A stretch of 24,509 nt of DNA from Actinomyces sp. (GTDB lineage: Bacteria; Actinomycetota; Actinomycetes; Actinomycetales; Actinomycetaceae), in contig NZ_JAUMUL010000055.1 of assembly GCF_030530635.1 (NCBI RefSeq), positions 1 to 24,509 of the forward strand. The letters run 5' to 3'. The stretch's first letter is position 1. Every line of letters begins with the position of its first letter. The notes beneath the pieces were generated by a model. The model did not search any database and was not told the origin of the DNA. It saw nothing but the letters and a program-made list of their open reading frames with translations. A program made the position numbers and the translations under genes. Shown piece by piece: positions 1-6,973 of this stretch.

Positions 1-687
1 CAGGACGTGCTGCTGTTCATCGACAACATCTTCCGCTTCACCCAGGCCGGCTCCGAGGTCTCCACACTGCTGGGACGGATGCCCTCCGCCGTCGGCTACC
101 AGCCCAACCTGGCCGACGAGATGGGCCAGCTCCAGGAGCGCATCACCTCCGCCGGCGGTCACTCCATCACCTCCCTGCAGGCGATCTACGTGCCCGCCGA
201 CGATTACACCGACCCCGCCCCGGCCACCACCTTCGCCCACCTGGACGCGACCACCGAGCTGTCTCGGGACATCGCCTCGCGCGGCATCTACCCGGCGGTG
301 GACCCGCTGGCCTCCACCTCCCGGCTGCTCGCCCCCCAGTACGTGGGGCAGGAGCACTACGACGTCGCCACCCGCGTGAAATCGATCCTGCAGAAGAACA
401 AGGAACTGCAGGACATCATCGCCATCCTCGGTGTTGACGAACTCTCCGAGGAGGACAAGGTCACTGTCGGCCGGGCGCGGCGAATCGAGCAGTTCCTGTC
501 TCAGAACACCTACATGGCGGAGAAGTTCACGGGCGTGCCCGGCTCCACCGTGCCGCTGGCGGAGACCATTGAGGCCTTCCGCCGCATCACCGAGGGCGAC
601 TACGACCACCTGCCCGAGCAGGCCTTCTTCAACATCGGCGGCATTGAGGATCTCGAGCGCCGGGCGGCGGAAATGGCGGAGGGCTGA
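1..687 (+). CDS. atpD: F1Fo ATP synthase subunit beta, C-terminal part (5' end outside window)
   Basis: Catalytic beta subunit of the cytoplasmic F1 head, which makes ATP from ADP and phosphate. The reading frame is open from base 1, so the N-terminal half with the P-loop is off the window; 228 codons are visible. What remains is highly typical: the Walker B segment LLFIDNIFRF near the start, then GSEVSTLLGRMPSAVGYQP, the DELSEED-region signature at ELSEEDK, and the C-terminal helical segment ending in RRAAEMAEG. It ends one base before the atpC start codon, the normal order of the atp operon. Nothing looks damaged in the visible part. Confidence 0.98.
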   Translation, partial: QDVLLFIDNIFRFTQAGSEVSTLLGRMPSAVGYQPNLADEMGQLQERITSAGGHSITSLQAIYVPADDYTDPAPATTFAHLDATTELSRDIASRGIYPAVDPLASTSRLLAPQYVGQEHYDVATRVKSILQKNKELQDIIAILGVDELSEEDKVTVGRARRIEQFLSQNTYMAEKFTGVPGSTVPLAETIEAFRRITEGDYDHLPEQAFFNIGGIEDLERRAAEMAEG

Positions 688-688
688 C

Positions 689-1036
689 ATGGCCGGCGAC
701 CGCAGCCTCCAGGTGGAGGTGGTCTCCCGTTACGGAGGAGAGGCTTGGGTCGGCGTGGCCACCAGGGTCTCGGTCCCGCTGCCCGACGGCGAACTCGGTG
801 TGCTGCCCGGGAGACAGCCGCTGTTGGCGGTGCTGGGTCGCGGCAATGTCCGCATCACCCCGACCGACGGCGAGGAGGTCAGGCTGCCGGTGGCCGGTGG
901 CTTCTGCTCCGTTGACGGGGATGTGATCACCGTGGCCGCCGATGCGGCCGGGACCGAGGTCACCGACGCCAGCGTCCAGGTGACGGATGTACTTGCCGAG
1001 ACCATAGTCCTACCCGGCGTGAGCTTGCGGGACTGA
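689..1036 (+). CDS. atpC: F1Fo ATP synthase subunit epsilon (short form)
   Basis: Central-stalk subunit of F1 that couples rotation to catalysis and can inhibit ATP hydrolysis. The 115-residue product begins MAGDRSLQVEVVSR and contains the family signature GELGVLPGRQPLLAVLGRG, the beta-sandwich domain. It ends soon after the sandwich, so the C-terminal two-helix domain of about 50 residues seen in E. coli-type subunits is essentially missing; many actinobacteria have such short forms. The ATG at 689 is one base after the atpD stop. A longer upstream extension in this frame runs inside atpD and is rejected. Followed after one base by the DUF2550 gene. Confidence 0.96.
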   Translation: MAGDRSLQVEVVSRYGGEAWVGVATRVSVPLPDGELGVLPGRQPLLAVLGRGNVRITPTDGEEVRLPVAGGFCSVDGDVITVAADAAGTEVTDASVQVTDVLAETIVLPGVSLRD

Positions 1037-1037
1037 T

Positions 1038-1445
1038 ATGGGAATGCCGGTGTGGGAGATTGTCAGCGTTGTGGCGCTGGTGGCACTCGCCCTCATCGGA
1101 TTGTTCCTGGTACGGCTGCGGCGTTTGGCCGGGCGGGTCGGCGCCTTCGAGTGTGCGCTGCGTCCGGTGGGCAGCGGACGCTGGATAAGCGGCATCGCGG
1201 TTTTCGGCGACGACGACTTGGAGTGGCACCGGCTGGTCTCCTTCGGGCTGCGCCGTCGCCGCCGTTTCAGACGCGACGATCTTGAACTGGGATCGGTGCG
1301 TCGTCGCGGCCAGGGCGGGCGCGTGGTTGATGTCGCCTGCTACTACCGCGGCGAGCGCTTCGACCTGGCCATGGTGGAAGACTCCCACTCCGCACTGGTC
1401 GCCTGGATCGAGTCCGCCGCCCCCACCCAGCCCACCCTCTTCTAG
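1038..1445 (+). CDS. DUF2550 family membrane-anchored protein
   Basis: A 135-residue protein with one N-terminal membrane segment (about residues 6-26, VSVVALVALALIGLFLV) followed by a basic cytoplasmic-type domain. Size, topology and position directly after atpC match the DUF2550 family, which sits in the same place in mycobacteria and other actinobacteria. Its function is not known. The ATG overlaps nothing and lies one base after the atpC stop, so it is surely co-transcribed with the ATP synthase genes. A hairpin at 1452-1473 follows and probably ends the operon. Family assignment rests on context plus sequence style; confidence is good. Confidence 0.85.
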   Translation: MGMPVWEIVSVVALVALALIGLFLVRLRRLAGRVGAFECALRPVGSGRWISGIAVFGDDDLEWHRLVSFGLRRRRRFRRDDLELGSVRRRGQGGRVVDVACYYRGERFDLAMVEDSHSALVAWIESAAPTQPTLF

Positions 1446-1451
1446 CTCAAC

Positions 1452-1473
1452 GGGGCAAGCCCCGACTTGTCCC
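1452..1473 (+). terminator. Hairpin after the ATP synthase operon
   Basis: GGGGCAAG and CTTGTCCC can pair (seven Watson-Crick pairs and one G-U) around a six-base loop, starting seven bases after the DUF2550 stop codon. A short T-containing stretch (TGTTTGG) follows, so this is a plausible but not classic terminator. An alternative inner pairing is GGGGC-AA-GCCCC. Confidence 0.45.
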
Positions 1474-1573
1474 TGTTTGGACCCCTTGCCTCGGTTTGGA
1501 CCGGCCCAGTGGCGCGCTACGGCGGTCCGAACAGAGAGAAGCGGTCCAAATGGACTTGCGCGGTCCAAACAGG
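1473..1573 (+). repeat. Five-copy GGTCC(A/G)AA motif array
   Basis: Within 101 bases the motif occurs five times: CTGTTTGGACC at 1473-1483 and CGGTTTGGACC at 1492-1502 in one orientation, then CGGTCCGAACAG at 1523-1534, CGGTCCAAA at 1542-1550 and CGGTCCAAACAG at 1561-1572 in the other. The first and last copies are perfect reverse complements over 11 bases, so the region could fold into a long hairpin or present several sites to a dimeric binder. It lies between the atp operon and the promoter of the PEP-synthase-like gene. Confidence 0.6.
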
Positions 1574-1608
1574 TGTGGATGGTTCGAGCCCGGGGATGGC
1601 AACACCCG

Positions 1609-1650
1609 TTTGACTGACCAGTTGACATGTTTTGGTCAGTTAGTCAGGAT
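1609..1650 (+). promoter_or_regulatory. Promoter embedded in a TetR-like inverted repeat
   Basis: A consensus -35 box TTGACA (1622-1627) lies between inverted arms CTGACCA (1614-1620) and TGGTCAG (1633-1639). A weak -10 candidate CAGGAT (1645-1650) follows at 17-base spacing. Outer TGAC/GTCA tetramers extend both sides. An operator of this size and shape is typical of TetR regulators, and a TetR gene lies just downstream of the gene this promoter serves. Binding is inference. Confidence 0.5.
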
Positions 1651-1699
1651 GGGTTGGGGTGTAAGCACACCCGAGCCCCGATCGCCAAATGGAGGCGCC

Positions 1700-4231
1700 A
1701 TGATTCTCTGGCTCGACGACGCCGAAGCCTCTAATCGCTCGTTGACGGGCGGCAAGGGCGCCTCCCTGGCGCAGTGCCGACGGCTCGGTCTGCCCGTCCC
1801 CGACGGCTTCTGTGTCACCACCGAGGCATTCCTAGCCGCCAGCCGGTCGGGTGCAGTTGATGGGCAGACGAATGGCATGCACCCGCTCCCACTTCCTCCC
1901 GGGTTTGAGTCCGCCCTGCTTGGCGCCTATAACCGGCTGGGACGGCCCGCGGTCGCGGTGCGCTCCTCGGGCGCCGATGAGGACGCCCGCGAAACCAGCC
2001 TGGCCGGGCAGCACGACACTGTCCTGGGCGTGTCGGGCGCGGCAGCACTGCTCGACGCCGTACGCACCTGCTGGGCATCCGCCTTCAACGAGCGGGCCGC
2101 CGAGTACCGCCGCCGCCGGGAGCTCACGGAGGCGGCGCCCATCGCCGTCGTCGTCCAAAGGATGGTGGATCCCGCAGTCTCCGGCGTGCTATTCACCCGC
2201 GACCCGGTCTCCGGGGCAGCTGATGCGGCGGTGGTGAGTGCCTCGTACGGGCTCGGGGAGAGCGTGGTCTCCGGTCTCGTGGTGCCCGATGTCTTCAGGC
2301 TGAGTGCCAGCCCGCCGCAAATCGTCAGCCGAACCCTGGGATCCAAGGAGACTCGGATGGACCAGGGCCCGCGGGGCGTCGTCACCGCACAGGTCCCTCC
2401 GGCCGAGCGCAACCGACTGTGTCTCGACGACGATCAGCTGCTCCGCCTGCTGGAGGTCGGTATGCGCCTGGAGGAGTACTACGGATGCGCGCAGGACGTC
2501 GAGTGGGCGCTGTGCGACGGCGAGGTCGTGCTCCTCCAGGCCAGGCCGGTGACCGCCTTCGCCGGCCGGGCCGGCTCCGCCGCGCCGCCTGCCGCACCGC
2601 GATCCATGCGCGCCCGAGCAGAGGAGTTGATCCGGGCGGACGTGGCTGAGCACCTGCCCTGCCCCTACCCCCTCGACTTGGGTGCTGCGCACAGGCTCGT
2701 CGAGGCCGTGGGGGCGCTGCTGTCCCGTGCCGGCTTCAATCCTCCCGCCCCAGAGGCGCTGCTTCAAGGCGACGCCGACGGCGTCATACACCTGCGCGCG
2801 TCCCTGCCGCCGCAGAGTCTGTGGGGGCTTACGCGTCTGCCCGCCGTCGTGGGGCGCAGCCTGCGCCGCGATCCCGTGCGTTGGCCTCAGGAGGAGACCG
2901 CCATCCGCAGACGCCTTGGTCGTCTCACCCGGTGCATCGATCGATGCGCCGAAGCCGATTCGGCAACGCTCCTCCGGCTCCTGGATCAAGCGGTCGACGC
3001 CGCCGCCCACGTCCTGCACGACCGCTACCGCAACTATCTCGTGCCTCTCGCCGTGAACCGGGCGGTCACCATGCGGCTGGCGGCAATGGCGGGTCTGGGA
3101 GACGGCGTGCAAGAGGAGGACCTCTACCGGGATCTGTCCTATGCAACCACCGCGGCCAACGCCGGGGTCTCCCGCCTAGTGGAGCGGATGCGCTCACTCG
3201 GACTGGAGCGGAGGCTGCTTCAAGACGAGCCGCGACGTTTCCTGAACGAACTCGACACCACGCCCGCGGGACGCCGACTTCTCGCCGAGCTGCACCAGTT
3301 CCTGGATGAGTACGGTGCGCGAGCCGGCTCACCCTACCTGGCGTTCTCCGCCAGATCATGGCGTGAGCGTCCCGAGGACCTGATCGGCCTCATTGCAGTG
3401 CAACTGCGCGGAATGAGCGCCTCTCCCCGCGAGCGGATGGAGATTGAGCCCCGGTCTCGGCCCGCCTTGATACAGGACGTGGCGGCCCGGCTGCCTGCGC
3501 CGCTGCGCGGCTGCTGGCACCGATCCGTGGCGCGGCAGCGCGCCCTGCACGTCGGACGGGAGGGCACCCTGTACCTGATTGAGGAGTTCTTCTTACAGGC
3601 CCGCCGGGTCATGGCTGAGATCGCCGGCAGGCTGGTGGCCGGCGGTGTGTTGGAGGAGGCGGAGGACGTGGTTTTGCTCTACGACGCCGAGGTGCGTCGG
3701 GCCTTGAGCCATCCGGCGGGCGCGGAGCTGACGCGCCTGGTCGACCAACGCAAGAACGCCCGCGCGCGGGCCCGGGAGGCCTGGCTGCGCAGTTGTGGCG
3801 CAACAGACGCGGCTGAGTCGGCCGACTCCCGACCCGCAGAAGGGCTGGTGCTGCGCGGGTTTCCGTCCGCCGCCGGCCGGGCCCGCGGACGGGCACGGGT
3901 GATCCTAGGGCCGCCGGACTTCGGGCGGTTGAATGCGGGGGAGGTGCTGGTGTGCCCGTTCACCGACCCGTCGTGGACACCACTGTTCTCCCTGGCCGCC
4001 GGCGTCGTCGCCGATGCGGGCGGGCCTCTGTCGCACGCCGCGATCATTGCCCGGGAGTACGGCATACCCGCCGTGCTCGGAGTCAACGGCGCCACCGCGC
4101 GGATTCGCAACGGCGAACTGATTGAGGTGGACGGTTCGGCCGGTGTCGTCACGCTGCTGATGCCGGAAATGAGTGGCCCGTCTGTGATGGCTGACGAATT
4201 GATGGGAGATGCCAATGGCGATCTCGGCTGA
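1700..4231 (+). CDS. PEP synthase / rifampin phosphotransferase-like enzyme (PPDK_N + PEP-utilizing His domain)
   Basis: An 843-residue three-part phosphotransferase. Residues 1-290 form a PPDK-type ATP-grasp domain (GGKGASLAQ near 17, AVAVRSSGADEDA at 85-97, SGVLFTRDP at 161, DVEWAL at 266, QARPV at 280). A variable middle region runs to about residue 750. The C-terminal swivelling domain has the phospho-carrier His779 in GGPLSHAAIIAREYGIPAV. This is the order of phosphoenolpyruvate synthase and, by size and absence of a PEP/pyruvate TIM barrel, more like rifampin phosphotransferase (Rph) and its uncharacterised relatives. Substrate cannot be told from sequence. The start is ATG 1700 with GGAGG at 1691-1695; a longer in-frame reading from 1496 lacks this and would run over the promoter. 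A TetR gene follows 116 bases later. Confidence 0.85.
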   Translation: MILWLDDAEASNRSLTGGKGASLAQCRRLGLPVPDGFCVTTEAFLAASRSGAVDGQTNGMHPLPLPPGFESALLGAYNRLGRPAVAVRSSGADEDARETSLAGQHDTVLGVSGAAALLDAVRTCWASAFNERAAEYRRRRELTEAAPIAVVVQRMVDPAVSGVLFTRDPVSGAADAAVVSASYGLGESVVSGLVVPDVFRLSASPPQIVSRTLGSKETRMDQGPRGVVTAQVPPAERNRLCLDDDQLLRLLEVGMRLEEYYGCAQDVEWALCDGEVVLLQARPVTAFAGRAGSAAPPAAPRSMRARAEELIRADVAEHLPCPYPLDLGAAHRLVEAVGALLSRAGFNPPAPEALLQGDADGVIHLRASLPPQSLWGLTRLPAVVGRSLRRDPVRWPQEETAIRRRLGRLTRCIDRCAEADSATLLRLLDQAVDAAAHVLHDRYRNYLVPLAVNRAVTMRLAAMAGLGDGVQEEDLYRDLSYATTAANAGVSRLVERMRSLGLERRLLQDEPRRFLNELDTTPAGRRLLAELHQFLDEYGARAGSPYLAFSARSWRERPEDLIGLIAVQLRGMSASPRERMEIEPRSRPALIQDVAARLPAPLRGCWHRSVARQRALHVGREGTLYLIEEFFLQARRVMAEIAGRLVAGGVLEEAEDVVLLYDAEVRRALSHPAGAELTRLVDQRKNARARAREAWLRSCGATDAAESADSRPAEGLVLRGFPSAAGRARGRARVILGPPDFGRLNAGEVLVCPFTDPSWTPLFSLAAGVVADAGGPLSHAAIIAREYGIPAVLGVNGATARIRNGELIEVDGSAGVVTLLMPEMSGPSVMADELMGDANGDLG

Positions 4232-4293
4232 CGACGAATTGGGCTTGCTGGGCGGCGCGCGCCGGGGCGGGCGCCCGGCGGCTCAACTTCACC

Positions 4294-4303
4294 GGACCGG
4301 TCC
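4294..4303. promoter_or_regulatory. Perfect 10-bp palindrome upstream of the TetR gene
   Basis: GGACCGGTCC is a perfect palindrome, 33 bases upstream of the -10 box of the TetR gene. It could be an autoregulatory site, but it does not resemble the inverted repeat at 1614-1639, and short GC-rich palindromes occur by chance in such DNA. Confidence 0.25.
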
Positions 4304-4335
4304 TGGGGCCGGACAGTCGAGGCAGCCAGCGGCAG

Positions 4336-4341
4336 TATGAT
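4336..4341 (+). promoter_or_regulatory. -10 box TATGAT for a leaderless TetR mRNA
   Basis: TATGAT is followed by six bases and then the ATG at 4348, so transcription should begin at or next to the start codon. No Shine-Dalgarno sequence is visible. This supports ATG 4348 as the true start. Confidence 0.6.
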
Positions 4342-4347
4342 CGCCCC

Positions 4348-5106
4348 ATGCGTAAGTCCGGGCACGCGTCCGACGCCGGGGCGCCGACCGTCGCTTCTGC
4401 CCTCCCAGAACGAATACTTACCGCCGCCGCGGAACTGGTCGCCATACACGGTCCGCAGAAGACCACCGTTGCCGAGATCGCCCGGGCGGCCGGCGTCGGC
4501 AAGGGGACGGCATACCTGTACTGGCCCAGCAAGGAGGAGCTGCTACTGGCTCTGCTCGCCCACGAGACCGCGGCGTGGATCGGCTGCGTGCGCGCGGAGG
4601 TGGTGTGTGATCCCGAGTGGTTGCGCCTGTCGCGGCTCGCGGTGCTGCTGCTGCGCTCATGGCGGCACGAGCTGGTTGAGCTCATCGTCTCCGATGTGTA
4701 CCTGCGGCGGATTCTCACCACGCACCGCGACTCCCGCGAGACGCTTGACCGGTCCATGCCGGTGGAGCTGTGCCTGCGGGTGCTGCCCCTGCTGCGGCGA
4801 GAGGGGCTCATGCGCGACGACGCCGAGATGGATGTGCACGAACAGGCATACGTCTTCAATGCGGTGATGACCGGCTTCGTCGTCGGCAAGGTGACGGAGC
4901 GCGCTGACGCTACGGTCATCGACCCGGACGCCGCGTTGGCCCGCACAATCCGTCAACTGCTGGAGCCCGACACTGCCCCAACCAGATCCCAGTGTGAACG
5001 ACTGCTGCCCGAGGTACTCGAAGTGGTCGATCGGGCCGTAGCCAATCTGGAAGAGATGACGTACGGCGCAGCGGCGCCCGAGCGGAAGGGGCGCGCACGA
5101 GGGTAG
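4348..5106 (+). CDS. TetR/AcrR family transcriptional regulator
   Basis: A 252-residue one-component repressor-type regulator. The N-terminal DNA-binding domain is clear: ERILTAAAELVAIHG (21-35), then the helix-turn-helix TTVAEIARAAGVGKGTAYLYW (39-59) and SKEELLLALL. The C-terminal ligand-binding half is variable, as usual in the family, and does not reveal the ligand. It lies in the same direction as the Rph/PEP-synthase-like gene, whose promoter carries a TetR-like inverted repeat, so that enzyme gene is the most likely target. The SDR gene 79 bases downstream is a second candidate. The C-terminal tail is rich in charged residues and may be disordered. Confidence 0.92.
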   Translation: MRKSGHASDAGAPTVASALPERILTAAAELVAIHGPQKTTVAEIARAAGVGKGTAYLYWPSKEELLLALLAHETAAWIGCVRAEVVCDPEWLRLSRLAVLLLRSWRHELVELIVSDVYLRRILTTHRDSRETLDRSMPVELCLRVLPLLRREGLMRDDAEMDVHEQAYVFNAVMTGFVVGKVTERADATVIDPDAALARTIRQLLEPDTAPTRSQCERLLPEVLEVVDRAVANLEEMTYGAAAPERKGRARG

Positions 5107-5172
5107 GGAGGGTACCTCAGACCCCCTGTGGCGCGGCCTGCCTCGGCCCTGCCCCGAGGGCGCGCCGAGGCG

Positions 5173-5178
5173 GACAAT
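5173..5178 (+). promoter_or_regulatory. -10-like box GACAAT before the SDR gene
   Basis: GACAAT (four of six matches to TATAAT) ends seven bases before ATG 5186, and there is no Shine-Dalgarno sequence. This fits the leaderless pattern of the neighbours, although the first base deviates from the TAnnnT rule. Confidence 0.4.
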
Positions 5179-5185
5179 CGCTTTC

Positions 5186-6031
5186 ATGAGCACAAAACCT
5201 CCCGTCACTGTCCTGCTCGGCGCCGGAGCCATCGGCACCGCCATCGCCCGGCGCGTCACCAACGCCGGCCACATCGTCGTCGCCGACCTGCGGCTCGAGA
5301 ATGCGCAGAAGGTCCGCGAGCAGCTGCTCGACGCCGGCTACAGCGCTGAGGCGACGACGACGGACCTGGCCGACCCCGCCTCCATCCGGGCCCTGGCGGA
5401 GCACGCCGCCTCGCTCGGGCCGGTGAGCCGCGTGATCCTCGCCGGAGGAGTCTCGCCGTCGCAGGCCGACATTCCCACCATCCTGCGGGTGGACCTGTAC
5501 GGCTTCGCCGTCGCCCTGGAGGAGTTCGGCAAGGTGATCGCCCCGGGCGGCTCCGGTGTCGTCATCTCCAGCCAGTCCGGCTACCGCATGCCCGCGCTCA
5601 CGCGTGAGCAGGACGCCCTGCTGGCGACCACCCCCGTGGGTGAGCTGCTCGACCTGCCGCTGCTCGCCGATGGCGCCATCACCTCCACGCTGCACGCCTA
5701 CCAGATGTCCAAGCGGGCCAATGGCCTGCGGGTGCGGGCGAACGCCGTCACCTGGGGCGAGCGCGGCGCGCGTATCAATGCGATCAGTCCCGGCATCGTC
5801 ATCACGCCGCTGGCGCGCGACGAGCTCGAGGGGCCGCGCGGCTCCGGTTACCGCAAGCAGCTTGAACTCTCCCCGGCCGGGCGCGCCGGTACGCCCGATG
5901 AGATCGCTGCGCTGGCCGGATTCCTCATGGGGCCGGAGGCAGGGTACATCAACGGCACGGACGTGCTGGCCGACGGCGGCGTCACCGCCTCCTGGTACTA
6001 CGGGCCGCTGTCCGCGGGCGGGGCGAACTGA
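5186..6031 (+). CDS. Short-chain dehydrogenase/reductase (SDR) family oxidoreductase
   Basis: A 281-residue Rossmann-fold NAD(P)-dependent oxidoreductase. The dinucleotide-binding turn is GAGAIG at 12-17, a variant of the usual GxxxGIG; Asp34 after the second strand suggests preference for NAD(H). The catalytic pair YxxxK is Tyr172-Lys176 (YQMSK), with serines at 128-131 (ISSQS) supplying the third residue. The C-terminal INAISPG and YINGTDVLADGG segments are typical of classical SDRs. Residues 135-168 form a longer loop before the active-site Tyr than in most classical SDRs. The substrate is unknown. It follows the TetR gene in the same direction and is followed 22 bases later by a tandem repeat. 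Confidence 0.9.
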   Translation: MSTKPPVTVLLGAGAIGTAIARRVTNAGHIVVADLRLENAQKVREQLLDAGYSAEATTTDLADPASIRALAEHAASLGPVSRVILAGGVSPSQADIPTILRVDLYGFAVALEEFGKVIAPGGSGVVISSQSGYRMPALTREQDALLATTPVGELLDLPLLADGAITSTLHAYQMSKRANGLRVRANAVTWGERGARINAISPGIVITPLARDELEGPRGSGYRKQLELSPAGRAGTPDEIAALAGFLMGPEAGYINGTDVLADGGVTASWYYGPLSAGGAN

Positions 6032-6052
6032 GTGGAGTGAGCCGCGTCATAC

Positions 6053-6114
6053 CTACCGATCTCGGCACGTAAGTTCTACCGATCTCGGCACGTAAGTTCT
6101 ACCGACCTCGGTGG
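6053..6114 (+). repeat. 23-bp tandem repeat, about 2.7 copies, carrying three CCGA-N2-TCGG palindromes
   Basis: Two perfect 23-base copies occupy 6053-6075 and 6076-6098, and a diverged partial third copy covers 6099-6114. Each unit has CCGAnnTCGG, at 6056-6065, 6079-6088 and 6102-6111, so the palindromes are exactly 23 bases apart. The array ends 33 bases before the -10 box of nucS. It may be an operator array or a genome-wide repeat family. Confidence 0.85.
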
Positions 6115-6147
6115 AGGGGTGCGGGGGCTGGGGGCGCGGGTTGCGGG

Positions 6148-6153
6148 TAGGCT
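6148..6153 (+). promoter_or_regulatory. -10 box TAGGCT for leaderless nucS mRNA
   Basis: TAGGCT is followed by six bases (GCCGGG) and then GTG 6160. There is no separate Shine-Dalgarno site at proper spacing. The arrangement fixes the GTG as the start. Confidence 0.55.
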
Positions 6154-6159
6154 GCCGGG

Positions 6160-6855
6160 GTGCGCGTAGTCATCGCTTCCTGCTCCGTGGACTACTCCGG
6201 CCGCCTGGACGCCCACCTGCCCCGGGCCACCCGCCTGATCATGGTCAAGGCCGACGGCTCGGTACTGGTCCACTCCGACGGCGGCTCCTACAAGCCGCTG
6301 AACTGGATGAGCCCGCCCGCCCGTCTGGCCGAAGTCGCCCCGGACGAGGATGACACCGAGGCCGGCGTCACCGCCCGCTGGGAGGTGACGGCCGCCAAGA
6401 GCGACGACCGCCTGGTCATCCGCCTGTTCGAGATCGTCTCGGACACCAGTGTGGAGCTCGGCGTCGACCCCGGGCTGACCAAGGACGGGGTCGAGGCCCA
6501 CCTCCAGGAACTGCTCGCCGAGCAGGTGGACGTGCTCGGCCCCGGCTTCCGCCTGGTGCGCCGCGAGTACCCCACCCCCATCGGCCCGGTCGACCTGCTC
6601 GTGCGCGACGCGGCCGGCGCCGCGGTGGCCGTGGAGGTCAAGCGCGTGGGCGGCATTGACGGCGTCGAGCAGCTGACCCGCTACCTGGACATGCTCGACC
6701 GCGACCCGCTGCTGACCCCGGTGCGCGGCGTGTTCGCCGCCCAGCAGATCAAGCCGCAGGCGCGCGTATTGGCCGAGGACCGCGGTATCCGCTGCGTGGT
6801 GCTGGACTACGACGCCATGCGCGGCCTGGACGACCCCTCCTCCCGCCTGTTCTGA
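6160..6855 (+). CDS. nucS: Mismatch-specific endonuclease NucS (EndoMS)
   Basis: A 231-residue nuclease that cuts both strands at mismatched bases and gives actinobacteria without MutS/MutL their mismatch repair. The N-terminal DNA-binding and dimerisation domain (about 1-110, MRVVIASCSVDYSGR) is followed by a PD-(D/E)xK nuclease domain: Asp145 in PVDLLVRD and Glu159-x-Lys161 in VAVEVKR, then QLTRYLDML. The last residues, SSRLF, match the hydrophobic clamp-binding tail known from this family. Length equals that of other actinobacterial NucS proteins. The GTG start is set by the -10 box six bases upstream. An AlkZ-like protein gene follows, giving two probable DNA-repair genes in a row. Confidence 0.96.
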   Translation: MRVVIASCSVDYSGRLDAHLPRATRLIMVKADGSVLVHSDGGSYKPLNWMSPPARLAEVAPDEDDTEAGVTARWEVTAAKSDDRLVIRLFEIVSDTSVELGVDPGLTKDGVEAHLQELLAEQVDVLGPGFRLVRREYPTPIGPVDLLVRDAAGAAVAVEVKRVGGIDGVEQLTRYLDMLDRDPLLTPVRGVFAAQQIKPQARVLAEDRGIRCVVLDYDAMRGLDDPSSRLF

Positions 6856-6961
6856 GGCGTGCCGCCGGCTCGGAGCCACTGAGCCGTGGCAGAGCGGTGC
6901 CGCTTTCGTGACGCCGCGCGGGCCTGGTGTGCGCCCGCATCGAGCTGTCCGTCCCACCTAA

Positions 6962-6967
6962 TAGCAT
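6962..6967 (+). promoter_or_regulatory. -10 box TAGCAT for a leaderless mRNA
   Basis: TAGCAT lies six bases before ATG 6974 with no Shine-Dalgarno sequence, again the leaderless arrangement. It shows that the gene can be expressed separately from nucS, whose stop codon is 118 bases upstream. Confidence 0.55.
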
Positions 6968-6973
6968 CTGCCC

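Noticed and set aside
1452..1473. Rifamycin-associated element (RAE) upstream of an Rph-like gene
   Set aside because: The GGGGCAAG...CTTGTCCC repeat has some of the same letters, but arrangement and distance do not fit the element as I know it; a terminator is simpler.
1496..1699. Longer N-terminus of the PEP-synthase-like protein
   Set aside because: It would place codons over the motif array, operator and promoter; GGAGG before ATG 1700 and the family N-terminus both favour the short form.
4215..4340. 41-codon ORF between the PEP-synthase-like and TetR genes
   Set aside because: Overlaps the end of the enzyme gene, has no ribosome site and encodes an Arg/Gly-rich chance sequence.
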